DNA of 64,000 nt, taken from the NCBI GenBank assembly GCA_963544755.1, contig CAUUGH010000004.1:13422-77421 (forward strand). The letters are read 5' to 3'. The DNA is from Selenomonas sp963544755 (lineage in GTDB: Bacteria; Bacillota; Negativicutes; Selenomonadales; Selenomonadaceae). Each line of letters starts with the position of its first letter. Position 1 is the first letter of the stretch. Shown here piece after piece: positions 1-7,095 of the stretch. Position numbers and translations under genes: made by a program. Below the pieces are notes generated by a model that was given only the letters and a program-made list of their open reading frames with translations, was not told where the DNA came from and did not search any database.

Positions 1-409
1 TGTCGATATTTCCGTGTAAAAAACATAACTTGTCACAAACCCTTTGATTTTAGCAAGATTTGCGGCTATCATTGCCGCATTTGTCTACAAAATCACTTGC
101 CTACGATCTCACCGAAGATACGCGCTGTTTTTTGCTGCATATCTTGGGTTAAGAGAACCCGCCTACGGTTGGACGCCGGAGGTGGGGTTTCTTATTTTGC
201 TTTTAAAGCAACGAAGCAACTCGTTACCATGAACATCAACGATAAAAAATCGTACAGTTGCATAAGCAGCGCCCCCTTTCAGGGGCTAAGAATCGACCGC
301 TTAGCGTCTTTGTAGCACCGTGTATATTATAGCATACATTCTTGGAAAAAAGCAGAGTTTACCACTTGCTTTTTTCTTTGCCATACAGTATACTTATTGG
401 GTATCATAC
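1..409. other. Gene-free stretch with hairpins; possible structured RNA
   Basis: I see no credible protein gene here. The most structured part is about 151-192: AAGAGAACCC..CTACGG pairs with CCGGAGGTGGGGTTTCTT as a roughly 18-bp stem with two mismatches, and a T-rich run follows. This could be a terminator for something upstream of the window or the 3' part of a structured RNA. Smaller hairpins are at 61-79 (TGCGGC/GCCGCA) and 270-285 (GCCCC/GGGGC). I could not match it to a known RNA family such as 6S, tmRNA, SRP RNA or RNase P. Confidence 0.35.
366..394 (+). promoter_or_regulatory. Sigma-A type promoter of tRNA-Ala
   Basis: TTGCTT at 366-371, a 17-nt spacer and TATACT at 389-394. Transcription would start near 401, just before the tRNA at 410. 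Confidence 0.7.
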
Positions 410-485
410 GGGGACGTAGCTCAGCTGGGAGAGCGTTCGGTTCGCATCCGAGAGGTCGAGGGTTCGATCCCCTTCGTCTCCACCA
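410..485 (+). tRNA. tRNA-Ala (anticodon CGC)
   Basis: A full cloverleaf of 76 nt with encoded CCA. The acceptor stem GGGGACG/CGTCTCC contains the G3-U70 wobble pair that is the alanine identity element. The anticodon loop TTCGCAT gives anticodon CGC, reading GCG codons. The T arm is GAGGG/CCCTT with loop TTCGATC. It stands alone, with its own promoter upstream and an intrinsic terminator just after it. Confidence 0.96.
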
Positions 486-493
486 CTTCGACA

Positions 494-523
494 AAAAAGA
501 TCGGCAAGCTGCCGATCTTTTTT
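494..523 (+). terminator. Intrinsic terminator after tRNA-Ala
   Basis: Hairpin AAGATCGGCA/TGCCGATCTT with a very short loop, followed by a T run. Confidence 0.85.
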
Positions 524-619
524 ATATGAATCGCTCCCAAATAAAGTCGCCTGGATTTGCAAAGACGCGCTATATCTTTATCGTCAACAAATATTAGCAC
601 ACACTTGCAAGCTTTTTAG

Positions 620-672
620 CAAAGAAAAAGGGCAGGTCTATGAGCCATATAAGACTCATAGACCTGCCCTTT
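620..672 (-). terminator. Intrinsic terminator after the DUF2922 gene
   Basis: Long inverted repeat (GGGCAGGTCTATGAG and its complement around a 10-nt loop) followed on the minus strand by TTTTTCTTT. It lies ten bases beyond the stop codon of the DUF2922 gene. Confidence 0.85.
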
Positions 673-681
673 TCTTGATCC

Positions 682-894
682 TTAGACTAACTCTTGATCC
701 TCGCTCGTTCTAATGTAGGCTCTTTTGATCTCCTTAGGGCTAACCCCATGGATCATCAGCGCGTTTTTGTCGATCATATCGCGCATGACAGTTTCAGCCT
801 GTGTCTTTGTCAGACCGTCTTTAGGATCTGCAAGACTTACAGTCGCAAGCTGCGTATCTGTTAGCTTAAAAACCAGCTTTAGCGTCTTTGCCAT
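682..894 (-). CDS. DUF2922 family small protein
   Basis: A 70-residue protein with the DUF2922 pattern: a short N-terminal beta strand (MAKTLKLVFKL), the central SLADPKDGLT motif, a helix (TQAETVMRDMIDKNAL) and a final strand. DUF2922 proteins are small Firmicute proteins of unknown role, usually encoded next to a DUF1659 gene, as here. I start it at the second in-frame ATG because GAAAGGTG then lies 6-7 bases upstream; the ATG three codons earlier would sit almost on the ribosome site. It is the last gene of the minus-strand cluster and is followed by a strong terminator. A function cannot be assigned. Confidence 0.85.
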   Translation of the reverse strand: MAKTLKLVFKLTDTQLATVSLADPKDGLTKTQAETVMRDMIDKNALMIHGVSPKEIKRAYIRTSEDQELV

Positions 895-923
895 ATCATA
901 CACCTTTCTTTCGTTAATCGTCT

Positions 924-961
924 AGGCTTTTGGGGAAGACTTCATCTTCCCCAAAAGCCTA
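924..961. other. Perfect hairpin between the DUF1659 and DUF2922 genes
   Basis: Inverted repeat AGGCTTTTGGGGAAGA / TCTTCCCCAAAAGCCT around a short loop. No T run follows on the minus strand, so it is more likely an mRNA-stability or processing hairpin within a two-gene transcript than a full terminator. Confidence 0.6.
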
Positions 962-968
962 AGGAAAC

Positions 969-1193
969 TTACTCTTCTTCAAGCGTTGCTACGTCTTGGC
1001 GCAAGATTGCGTTTACCGTGCGCGACTGTAAGGCGCTTAGCCCTTTGCCGACGGCAAGGAAAGCTGCATCGTCAAGTGCCGGATTGACGTTTTGCACCGT
1101 GCGCCGACTGTAGACCGGCGCACCTTGCTTGTTCGTGCCGGTCTGCACTTTAAGCAGCAGCTTAGTGGCGGCTTTCGTCTTTTTTACTGCCAT
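969..1193 (-). CDS. DUF1659 family small protein
   Basis: A 74-residue protein with a lysine-rich N-terminus and the DUF1659 pattern: TKLLLKVQTGTN, then SRRTVQNVNP, then an ALDDAAFLAVGKGLSAL helix and a final strand. DUF1659 proteins are small Firmicute proteins of unknown function paired with DUF2922. The start is the ATG preceded by GGGGGGTGAG at good spacing; an upstream in-frame ATG lacks this. It is separated from DUF2922 by 74 bp holding a stable hairpin, and it lies downstream of the sigma-like gene in the same direction, which hints at control by that factor, though this is not proven. Confidence 0.85.
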   Translation of the reverse strand: MAVKKTKAATKLLLKVQTGTNKQGAPVYSRRTVQNVNPALDDAAFLAVGKGLSALQSRTVNAILRQDVATLEEE

Positions 1194-1329
1194 TTTCTCA
1201 CCCCCCTTCGCTTTAAGACATACCGTAAGATGCAAAAATATATCAGTCGATAAAAAAATATTAGCAGACAGCTATTTTTGCTTTACAAGAAATGAAAAGT
1301 TGCCCGATAGCCTTTTTAGCCGTCAACCG

Positions 1330-1908
1330 TCAACCTATAAGAAGCGCAGCTGCGTCATTTTTCAGCTGCTTTTTTAGCTTTTGCAGCGCACGCTTTTTTA
1401 CTACAGAGGCATAGGCACCACTAAGCCCGAGCTTTTTTGCGGCATCTTTTAGACTAAGGTCGGCAAAATAAAAAAGTAAGAGCAGCTTTTTTTCACGGCT
1501 AGAAAGCACTTGCATGGCGATGTTAAGCGATTTTTTTCTTTCGATATGTGAAAAATGGCTGCCGGCGGCTTCGTCTTCGACTGACTGCCAGTAGCTTTTG
1601 CCGCTCTCGTCATCGCCTGGATGCACTTCGCGCTGCCAATAGGCGCGTTCGCGGCGAAAAAAGGTGTAGAGATCGCCATAAACGCGCTGTTTGGCAAAGC
1701 CTTCAAACGGTACGCCGCGCTCGGCATCAAAATCACGTACGGCGCCAAGAAAACTCTCTTTAGCCGTCTGCAATGCGTCCTCAAAGACGGTATGTAGATG
1801 ACGCTGACGTGCCGCACGCAGGAACATTTTTTGAAATTTTTCCAAAAGCTCTCCTAAAGCAGCCGCATTTCCCTTCTGTGCTGCTAAAACCATGTTGTGG
1901 ATCGTCAT
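1330..1908 (-). CDS. Sigma-70 family RNA polymerase sigma factor-like protein
   Basis: A 192-residue protein with two recognisable parts. Residues about 8-100 resemble sigma region 2 (a helix pattern with AARQRHLHTVFEDAL and FEGFAKQRVYGDLYTFFRRER). Residues about 135-190 are a region-4 helix-turn-helix (SSREKKLLLLFYFADLSLKDAAKKLGLS, then VVKKRALQKLKKQL). It would direct RNA polymerase to a special promoter set. I chose the ATG with AAAGGTGAGG upstream; the open frame continues upstream, but those residues do not look like sigma factor. Its leader has an 18-bp palindrome and a hairpin that covers the ribosome site. Neighbours are a ComK-like gene and DUF1659/DUF2922, so a competence or stress role is possible but unproven. 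Confidence 0.75.
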   Translation of the reverse strand: MTIHNMVLAAQKGNAAALGELLEKFQKMFLRAARQRHLHTVFEDALQTAKESFLGAVRDFDAERGVPFEGFAKQRVYGDLYTFFRRERAYWQREVHPGDDESGKSYWQSVEDEAAGSHFSHIERKKSLNIAMQVLSSREKKLLLLFYFADLSLKDAAKKLGLSGAYASVVKKRALQKLKKQLKNDAAALLIG

Positions 1909-1913
1909 TTTCC

Positions 1914-1942
1914 TCACCTTTCGGTGAAGAACCGGTTCTTCA
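1914..1942 (-). promoter_or_regulatory. Overlapping palindrome and ribosome-site hairpin in the sigma leader
   Basis: TGAAGAACCGGTTCTTCA at 1925-1942 is a perfect 18-bp palindrome. Overlapping it, TCACC-GAAA-GGTGA (read on the minus strand, plus positions 1914-1927) forms a stem with a GNRA tetraloop whose 3' arm is the Shine-Dalgarno sequence of the sigma gene. The two hairpins share bases, so they could be mutually exclusive. The palindrome could equally be a protein operator. Confidence 0.55.
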
Positions 1943-1962
1943 TTTGTATTTGCGCTTGTATC

Positions 1963-1992
1963 ATTGTAGCTAAAGGACTCTAAAAGCTGCAA
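1963..1992 (-). promoter_or_regulatory. Candidate promoter of the sigma-like gene
   Basis: On the minus strand TTGCAG, an 18-nt spacer and TACAAT. Transcription would begin near 1955 and give a leader of about 47 nt that carries the palindrome. Confidence 0.45.
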
Positions 1993-2182
1993 AAGGCGAA
2001 AGCGTACCGATTCGATGTAATAGCAAGGACAAATGGCTAGCCGGGTTTTTGTAAGGATATATTTACAGCGTGGCTCCTTGATGGCACCGTCGTCAGAAGC
2101 GGCGGTGCAAGTAAGTCTTGTCGCGCTGCTTGACGGCTGAAGATATGCCCTTATAATTTGCTCACAGATCTTTTTAAGCACG

Positions 2183-2216
2183 ACAAAAAACGCCGCAGCA
2201 AAATGGCTGCGACGTT
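2183..2216 (-). terminator. Intrinsic terminator after the ComK-like gene
   Basis: On the minus strand CGTCGCAGC / GCTGCGGCG around a short loop, followed by TTTTTTGTC. Confidence 0.8.
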
Positions 2217-2240
2217 TCACACGCGGTCGAACATATTATT

Positions 2241-2774
2241 TTATTTCCTGAAAGGTATGCCCAAATGCCACGCTTTTTGCCAAAACAGGCGGCGTAAGAT
2301 GGCGGCCTCTGCCTTTTTTTCCAGATCTTGGCGAAGAAGTTGGGCGGCAAGAAAATGTGCAACAAGAGTTTTTTGGCACCAGAGCGAGCGGATGCGCCTG
2401 CCGCAAGAAAGAACGATTTCAGGCAGATCTTGGCCAGATGTGATATTTGCGTGCATGGTGTTAAAAACGCCCATCGCCGCATCGCCGCGAAAGAGTGGGC
2501 GGCGCACGCGAAAAGGCACTAAGACAAGCTCTGTCGCGATGGCTAAAGGCGCCGTCTTAGAAAGCGATGTGCGCTCTTTTGCCCACGCACGCAAAAGCGG
2601 CAGCGCTTGACAATGTCGCTTTGCCAAGCGCTCTAACACCGCGGCAAGGCGCACTCTGATGAGCCTTTTTGTACCGTCTGCTAAAAATAGCTGCGTCATA
2701 TCACCCTCGCCATCAACATACTCAGGTAGAGCCGCTTCGATTTCCCAATCATCCGGCAGATCCCAATGCTTCAT
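2241..2774 (-). CDS. ComK-like protein (competence transcription factor family), tentative
   Basis: A 177-residue protein that resembles ComK (about 190 residues in Bacillus) in order of elements rather than close identity: an early LPEYVDGEGDMTQLF strand pair (ComK has ALPEEIDG-type), a middle basic region ending KTAPLAIATELVLVPF (ComK: KPPIMVDPSNQIFLFPT), then a FNTMHANI strand and IVLSCGRRIRSLWCQKTLVAHFLAAQ (ComK: VTFSNGKTMELPISYNSFENQV). ComK-type proteins bind DNA and activate DNA-uptake genes. Here AGGAGG lies 8 bases before the ATG, with a good promoter. The family call rests on pattern recognition by eye. Confidence 0.5.
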   Translation of the reverse strand: MKHWDLPDDWEIEAALPEYVDGEGDMTQLFLADGTKRLIRVRLAAVLERLAKRHCQALPLLRAWAKERTSLSKTAPLAIATELVLVPFRVRRPLFRGDAAMGVFNTMHANITSGQDLPEIVLSCGRRIRSLWCQKTLVAHFLAAQLLRQDLEKKAEAAILRRLFWQKAWHLGIPFRK

Positions 2775-2818
2775 TTTTTCAGCCTCCTAGCGTTTATCAA
2801 ATATTTGTTCGTAAAATC

Positions 2819-2848
2819 AGTATAACATAAAGAACGAATGTTTGACAA
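2819..2848 (-). promoter_or_regulatory. Promoter of the ComK-like gene
   Basis: Minus strand TTGTCA, an 18-nt spacer and TATACT, about 45 bp before the start codon. Confidence 0.6.
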
Positions 2849-2867
2849 GTGATCTTTTATTTGTCGG

Positions 2868-2917
2868 ATAAACGCTGCTAAAATGAAGATGGGCGGCTTA
2901 ATTTATCAGTGTTTCCT
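2868..2917. repeat. Short copy of the dispersed palindromic repeat
   Basis: About 50 bp. The right end TTTATCAGTGTTTCC is canonical; the left end GCTGCTAAAATGAAG is a degenerate form of ACTGATAAAATGAAG. It sits between the ComK-like promoter and the hydrogenase terminator. Confidence 0.6.
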
Positions 2918-2937
2918 TCAAAAGCCGCCTTAACCGT

Positions 2938-2985
2938 AAAAAAACGGTGTACGCGCCAAAACCGACGCATACACCGTTTTTTATT
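2938..2985 (-). terminator. Intrinsic terminator after the [FeFe] hydrogenase gene
   Basis: AAAAACGGTGTA-GCG / CGC-TACACCGTTTTTT with an internal loop and T runs on both strands, a few bases past the hydrogenase stop codon. Confidence 0.85.
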
Positions 2986-2987
2986 TT

Positions 2988-4091
2988 TCAAGCGAAGCGT
3001 TTTCTTGAAAAAAATGTTTCATCATACAAAAGACCTTCCAGCGTGTAAAAACCAAGGCGCGTTAAAAGCTCTAAGACGTAGGGATTATCAAGCGGCGTGC
3101 GATACGGCGAGCGTTTGCCGTAAGTTTTAACGTGCGCTTTAGCCTCTTCTTGCGGTATCAGCTTTTTAGGCCCACCGACGCAGCCGCCTGCACAACCCAT
3201 GCCTTCGAAAAAATTCGCTTTAACGTCGCCTGCCATTAGATCATTTAGCATTTGTTTACACTCTGCGACACCGTTTGCATGGCGTGCGCGCACCTTTATG
3301 GCGCGTTCGGGATTTAGCCGATCTAGTGTCATTTGCACAGCTTCTGAGACACCGCCGGCGTAGGCGTAGATACGCCCGGCTTCAGACGAATAGACGCGCT
3401 TTTTATCCTCTTGATCCTGCGGCTGAATACCGAGGCGATCAAAAATATCCTTACACTCTTGAAAAGTCAGCACATGATCGATCGCACCGACGAGGTCTGG
3501 ATCTTTAGCTTCCGTCTTTTTTGCCATGCAAGGGCCTAAAAACACCGTCAAGGCATCAGGATAGAGCTTTTTCACCGTGCGACCGGCGGCGATCATGGGC
3601 GATACGGATGGCGGCACATGGGGCATAAGCGTCTGAAAAGTCTTTTTGATCATCGAAACCCACATCGGGCAACAGCAGCTAGTTAGCATATAGTCAGACT
3701 CTGACTGAATGTTGCGGTCAAACTCTAAAGCTTCTTTGAGCGTCAAAATATCGGCAAAGAGCGCGACCTCAACTAGCCCATCAAAGCCCATCTTTCTAAA
3801 AGCGTTTCTGATCTGGCCTGTTTTTACATCTTGATACTGCCCCATGAACGCCGGCGCGATGAGGATATACGCCTTACGCCCCTCGCGTTTACCCTCTAAG
3901 ACAGCTTCTAAGACGGCACGCGCATCCTTAGAGAGCTTTTTTTCTCCCTCGTCGAGCTTTTCTGCGCCCCAGATCGGCTCGTGAATGTTTGGATGAAACA
4001 GACACTTTAATTGGTCCGGATCATAGTCAAATTCCTCGTGTCCCGTAGCTTTTTTTAACGCTTCGTGGTAGAAATTTTCAATCGTCTGCAT
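2988..4091 (-). CDS. Short [FeFe] hydrogenase (H-cluster domain only)
   Basis: A 367-residue protein with the large-subunit H-cluster domain and no N-terminal ferredoxin-type iron-sulfur domain. The three signature regions are present: L1 as TSCCCPMW (about 137-144), L2 as GPCMAKKTE (186-194) and L3 as EGMGCAGGC (296-304), which together supply the cysteines for the [4Fe-4S]-2Fe cluster. The usual L1 is TSCCP; here there are three cysteines before the proline. The family makes or consumes H2, and some members are sensors. HydE and HydG, which build the cluster, are encoded at 17-21 kb. AAAGGAG lies 8 bases before the ATG. Its electron partner is not visible here. Confidence 0.88.
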   Translation of the reverse strand: MQTIENFYHEALKKATGHEEFDYDPDQLKCLFHPNIHEPIWGAEKLDEGEKKLSKDARAVLEAVLEGKREGRKAYILIAPAFMGQYQDVKTGQIRNAFRKMGFDGLVEVALFADILTLKEALEFDRNIQSESDYMLTSCCCPMWVSMIKKTFQTLMPHVPPSVSPMIAAGRTVKKLYPDALTVFLGPCMAKKTEAKDPDLVGAIDHVLTFQECKDIFDRLGIQPQDQEDKKRVYSSEAGRIYAYAGGVSEAVQMTLDRLNPERAIKVRARHANGVAECKQMLNDLMAGDVKANFFEGMGCAGGCVGGPKKLIPQEEAKAHVKTYGKRSPYRTPLDNPYVLELLTRLGFYTLEGLLYDETFFSRKRFA

Positions 4092-4151
4092 GAAGAATCT
4101 CCTTTCGTCCTATCGCGCCCATATACTATATGAAACATATGCTTCAATTAT

Positions 4152-4180
4152 ATTATAGCTGATTTTTATATTTCTGTCAG
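4152..4180 (-). promoter_or_regulatory. Promoter of the [FeFe] hydrogenase gene
   Basis: Minus strand CTGACA, 17-nt spacer, TATAAT. Between it and the ATG lies a near palindrome, GAAGCATATGTTTC, which may be an operator. Confidence 0.75.
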
Positions 4181-4202
4181 CCCAAATAGACAAGATGCCG
4201 TG

Positions 4203-4219
4203 GTAAACTACACGCACTT
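4203..4219. repeat. 17-bp direct repeat, copy 1
   Basis: GTAAACTACACGCACTT, identical to 14878-14894. The two copies bracket the iron-uptake locus. Confidence 0.6.
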
Positions 4220-4341
4220 GCAGCTGCTTCGTGGATATTATGCGCCGCTACCCATCGGTCTACGCCTTTTACGCTACTTTTTGGACTTTCATAGCAAGAA
4301 GTAAAGGTAAAATCACAGAGTATTCACATGGAAAAAAGACA

Positions 4342-4371
4342 TTGACAAAGAAAGTTCTCATATAGTAAAAT
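4342..4371 (+). promoter_or_regulatory. Promoter of the iron-uptake operon
   Basis: TTGACA at 4342-4347, an 18-nt spacer and TAAAAT at 4366-4371. Confidence 0.6.
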
Positions 4372-4381
4372 AACCACGGCA

Positions 4382-4399
4382 AATGAAAACTATTCTTAT
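4382..4399 (+). promoter_or_regulatory. Candidate Fur box
   Basis: AATGAAAACTATTCTTAT, an AT-rich imperfect inverted repeat of Fur-box type placed over the expected transcription start of an iron-uptake operon. The match is loose, and the call rests largely on context. Confidence 0.35.
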
Positions 4400-4438
4400 G
4401 GTAACGCTGTATTTTTAGTGTTCTTTTAAATAGATGCT

Positions 4439-4470
4439 AGGAAGTTCGATTTACGGCTTCCTTTTATTTT
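4439..4470 (+). terminator. Weak terminator-like hairpin in the iron-operon leader
   Basis: AGGAAG/CCTTCC-type 6-bp stem with a 12-nt loop followed by TTTTATTTT, between the promoter and the first gene. It may act as an attenuator or be chance. Confidence 0.25.
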
Positions 4471-4515
4471 CGTTATATATCTGATAATACATCCAAATAT
4501 GAATGGAGTGACACG

Positions 4516-5541
4516 ATGGAAGCAACCGAGGAAATTTTGCTTAAAGAGGTACATCCGCGTGCGCGAAAAAGGCAGCTTTCGATCATTTTGGGGCTGTTCG
4601 TGCTTTTTGGCGCACTTATTTTAAGTGCTTCGGCAGGTGCTGTAAGCATCGCACCGGATATGATAATCCCGACGCTCATGGGAAACGGCACGCCCGAGGA
4701 TTATCGTATCCTCTATCATATACGCTTGCCGCGCATCATTACGGGCGCACTTACAGGCATCAATCTTGCGCTTGCCGGCTGCATTTTGCAGGGCATCTTG
4801 AAAAATCCCCTTGCCGATCCGGGCATCATTGGCGTGTCGGCAGGCGCGGGGCTTACCGCTATGTGCATCATGATCCTTTTTCCCGCTGATGTCAAATTTG
4901 TGCCGCTTGGCGCTTTTGTCGGCGCTTTAGCTGCCGTCGCGCTCGTCTTTGCGCTTTCGTGGGAAAATGGTGTAGATCCGATGCGTATGGTGCTTGCCGG
5001 CGTTGCCATCGGCGCGTTTTTCGGTGGGGCGATGACGGCTCTTTTAGTCTTTTATTCCGACCGCGTGCAAGGCACGGTAAACTGGATGGCTGGCGGCTTT
5101 GCAGGGCGTAGCTGGCATCATGTGGAAATGGTCTTACCTTATACGCTTGTCGGCATCGCAGGCACTTTTTTGGGCAGCCGTTGGCTAAATGCTCTACAGC
5201 TTGGCGAAGAGACGGCAAAAAGTCTTGGCGTTAACGTAGCTAGAGCGCGTCTGGCGTTGATCGTTTTGGCGGCTCTTTTAGCGGCATCAGCTGTAAGCGC
5301 TGCCGGTATGCTCGGCTTTGTCGGACTCGTCGTGCCGCATATGGTGCGCCTTTTGACAGGCTCAGACTTTGATTATCTTTTGCCGGCTGCAGCTATTTGG
5401 GGCGCGGCATTAGTCGCAGGCGCAGATGCGGCGGCGCGTGTCGCCTTTGTGCCGATAGAGATACCGGTCGGTGTCTTTATGTCGTTTTTAGGTGCGCCGT
5501 TTTTTCTCTATCTGCTTAAAAAAGGGCTGCGGAGGAGGTGA
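4516..5541 (+). CDS. FecCD-family ABC transporter permease (iron-siderophore/heme/B12 type)
   Basis: A 341-residue polytopic inner-membrane permease of the BtuC/FecCD family. The family motif NPLADPGIIGVSAGAG is at about 97-112, and the later GLVVPHM segment contacts the ATPase. About eight to ten hydrophobic segments span the chain. It would move an iron complex, heme or cobalamin from the periplasm into the cytoplasm together with the ATPase just downstream (four-base gap) and the binding protein at 7942. GGAGTG lies 7 bases before the ATG. The substrate cannot be read from the sequence; TonB receptors downstream suggest a siderophore or heme. Confidence 0.9.
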   Translation: MEATEEILLKEVHPRARKRQLSIILGLFVLFGALILSASAGAVSIAPDMIIPTLMGNGTPEDYRILYHIRLPRIITGALTGINLALAGCILQGILKNPLADPGIIGVSAGAGLTAMCIMILFPADVKFVPLGAFVGALAAVALVFALSWENGVDPMRMVLAGVAIGAFFGGAMTALLVFYSDRVQGTVNWMAGGFAGRSWHHVEMVLPYTLVGIAGTFLGSRWLNALQLGEETAKSLGVNVARARLALIVLAALLAASAVSAAGMLGFVGLVVPHMVRLLTGSDFDYLLPAAAIWGAALVAGADAAARVAFVPIEIPVGVFMSFLGAPFFLYLLKKGLRRR

Positions 5542-5545
5542 ATCA

Positions 5546-6352
5546 ATGAGCGAGATTCTAAAAATACGCAGCCTGTCACTAAGCTATGGCAAGGTAGAGA
5601 TCGTTCACGCGGTCAATGCAGCTATTAAGCGCGCTGAGATCGCCTCGATCATAGGGCCAAACGGCTCAGGTAAATCCACGCTTTTAAAAGCCATGGCAAG
5701 ACTCTTGCGCCCAAGCGGTGGAAGCATCGAATTTTTAGGCGAAGATCTCTTTAAAAAGAGCGAACGCGCCGTAGCGCAAAAAGTCGCCTTTTTGCCGCAG
5801 AGCGCAGAGCCGCCGGGTGATATTACCGTTATGGAATTAGTGCGTATGGGTAGATTGCCGCATCGAAAATTTTGGGACTCTTTTTCTAAAGCGGATTCTG
5901 ATGCCTGTCGCGCGGCTCTAGCGCGTACAAAGCTTGAAAAGTTTGCACAGCGGCCGCTTCTTGCGCTTTCCGGCGGCGAGCGTCAACGGGCGCGGCTGGC
6001 GATGGCGCTTGCACAAGAGCCGGAAGTATTGCTTTTAGATGAGCCTACGACTTACCTTGACATTCGCCATCAGCTTGCGCTTATGGAGCTGGTGGAAAAG
6101 CTTCATAAATCCCTAGGTCTTACCGTCGTCATGGTGCTTCATGATCTAAATCAAGCCGTGCGCTATAGCCATCATATCATCGCTTTTTTAGATGGCAAAA
6201 TATTAGCGGACGGTGCGCCGTCTGACGTGTTTACTAAAGAATTGGTAAGAGAGCTTTACGGTGTTGAAAGCGTCGTTAGCGATGTGATGATAGCCGGAAA
6301 AAGCACGAAGCTTTGTCTGCCGGAGCGCGTTGCAGAAAGGGCGGCTGTATGA
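5546..6352 (+). CDS. FecE/BtuD-type ABC importer ATPase
   Basis: A 268-residue nucleotide-binding subunit: Walker A GPNGSGKST near residue 38, Q-loop FLPQSAE, signature LSGGERQR, Walker B LLLDEPTTYLDI and switch His in VLHDLNQA. It energises the FecCD permease encoded immediately upstream. A strong GGAGGAGGTG precedes the ATG that gives MSEILK; the frame continues upstream inside the permease gene, but those residues are not family-like. Its stop overlaps the next start as ATGA, so the genes are translationally coupled. Confidence 0.92.
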   Translation: MSEILKIRSLSLSYGKVEIVHAVNAAIKRAEIASIIGPNGSGKSTLLKAMARLLRPSGGSIEFLGEDLFKKSERAVAQKVAFLPQSAEPPGDITVMELVRMGRLPHRKFWDSFSKADSDACRAALARTKLEKFAQRPLLALSGGERQRARLAMALAQEPEVLLLDEPTTYLDIRHQLALMELVEKLHKSLGLTVVMVLHDLNQAVRYSHHIIAFLDGKILADGAPSDVFTKELVRELYGVESVVSDVMIAGKSTKLCLPERVAERAAV

Positions 6353-7095
6353 GCGCAGATCTTAGTGCAGCGATTACTATTGCAAATGTCTTTTGCAGCC
6401 GCAAGGGAAAAACGATTCTAGAAGATATAACGCTAGAGATAGCAAGCGGCAGCGTCGTAGGGCTTTTAGGGCCAAACGGCGCCGGCAAAACGACGCTTAT
6501 TCGTCTGGTAGCAGGATTAGCAAAGCCGGACAGCGGTACGATAACCGTATGCGGCGAAGATGCAGCAAAGCGCAGCGTGCGTTTTCGCCATCTGATCGGC
6601 ATGGTAGCGCAGGAAAATACACTGGAAAATGAGCTGACCATTGGCGAAAGTCTGCTTTATTATGCACGCCTTTACGGTATCAAAGAAGCAAAAGCATTGG
6701 TTAAAACGACGGCAAAAAAGTATCACTTGGAAGATTTTTTAGATAAACGCCCCGATGAAATTTCAGGCGGCATGAAGCGGCGCACTGTCATCGCCCGTGC
6801 GGCAATGACAGATCCTAGCGTACTACTCTTAGACGAGCCGACGGTAGGGCTAGATCCTGATCTTCGCCAAGAGATCTGGTCACTTATCGGCGAGCTTCGC
6901 ACAGCAGGCAAGACACTTCTTCTTACGACGCATTATATGAAAGAGGCAGAAAGCCTTTGTGATCGCATCGCTTTTTTGCGTGCCGGCAAACTGCGCGTTG
7001 TCGATACGGTAGAAGGCATCAGAAAAGCAGCCGGCGCAGCAAAAGATCTTGAACAAGCATTTTTGCGCCTGTCACATGAGGAGAGCGGCTCATGA
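6349..7095 (+). CDS. ABC-2 type exporter ATPase
   Basis: A 248-residue ATPase with Walker A GPNGAGKTT, signature ISGGMKRR, Walker B VLLLDEPTVGLDP and switch LTTHYMKEAE. The SGGM-K-RR signature is typical of ABC-2 exporters (drug, Nod-factor or Na+ type), not of metal importers. It overlaps the FecE-type ATPase gene by ATGA and is overlapped in turn by the ABC-2 permease gene, so it is expressed with the iron-uptake genes. What it exports is unknown. Possible roles are siderophore or metal export, or self-protection. Confidence 0.9.
   Translation: MSADLSAAITIANVFCSRKGKTILEDITLEIASGSVVGLLGPNGAGKTTLIRLVAGLAKPDSGTITVCGEDAAKRSVRFRHLIGMVAQENTLENELTIGESLLYYARLYGIKEAKALVKTTAKKYHLEDFLDKRPDEISGGMKRRTVIARAAMTDPSVLLLDEPTVGLDPDLRQEIWSLIGELRTAGKTLLLTTHYMKEAESLCDRIAFLRAGKLRVVDTVEGIRKAAGAAKDLEQAFLRLSHEESGS

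Larger units (their letters stand above)
1909..2240. other. Spacer between the ComK-like gene and the sigma gene
   Basis: About 330 bp without a convincing gene. It contains, on the minus strand, the terminator of the ComK-like gene (2183-2216), a candidate promoter (1963-1992), and the palindromic leader of the sigma gene. The open frame across it lacks a ribosome site and any family-like sequence. Confidence 0.6.
4092..4515. other. Divergent intergenic region between hydrogenase and iron-uptake genes
   Basis: Contains the minus-strand hydrogenase promoter, the plus-strand promoter of the iron operon with a candidate Fur site, a weak hairpin with T run at 4439-4470, and a 17-bp sequence (4203-4219) found again at 14878-14894. 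No gene seen. Confidence 0.6.

Noticed and set aside
1909..2220. N-terminal extension of the sigma-like protein from 2220
   Set aside because: The extra residues are not sigma-like, cross a terminator and a candidate promoter, and lack a ribosome site; the ATG at 1908 has a good one.
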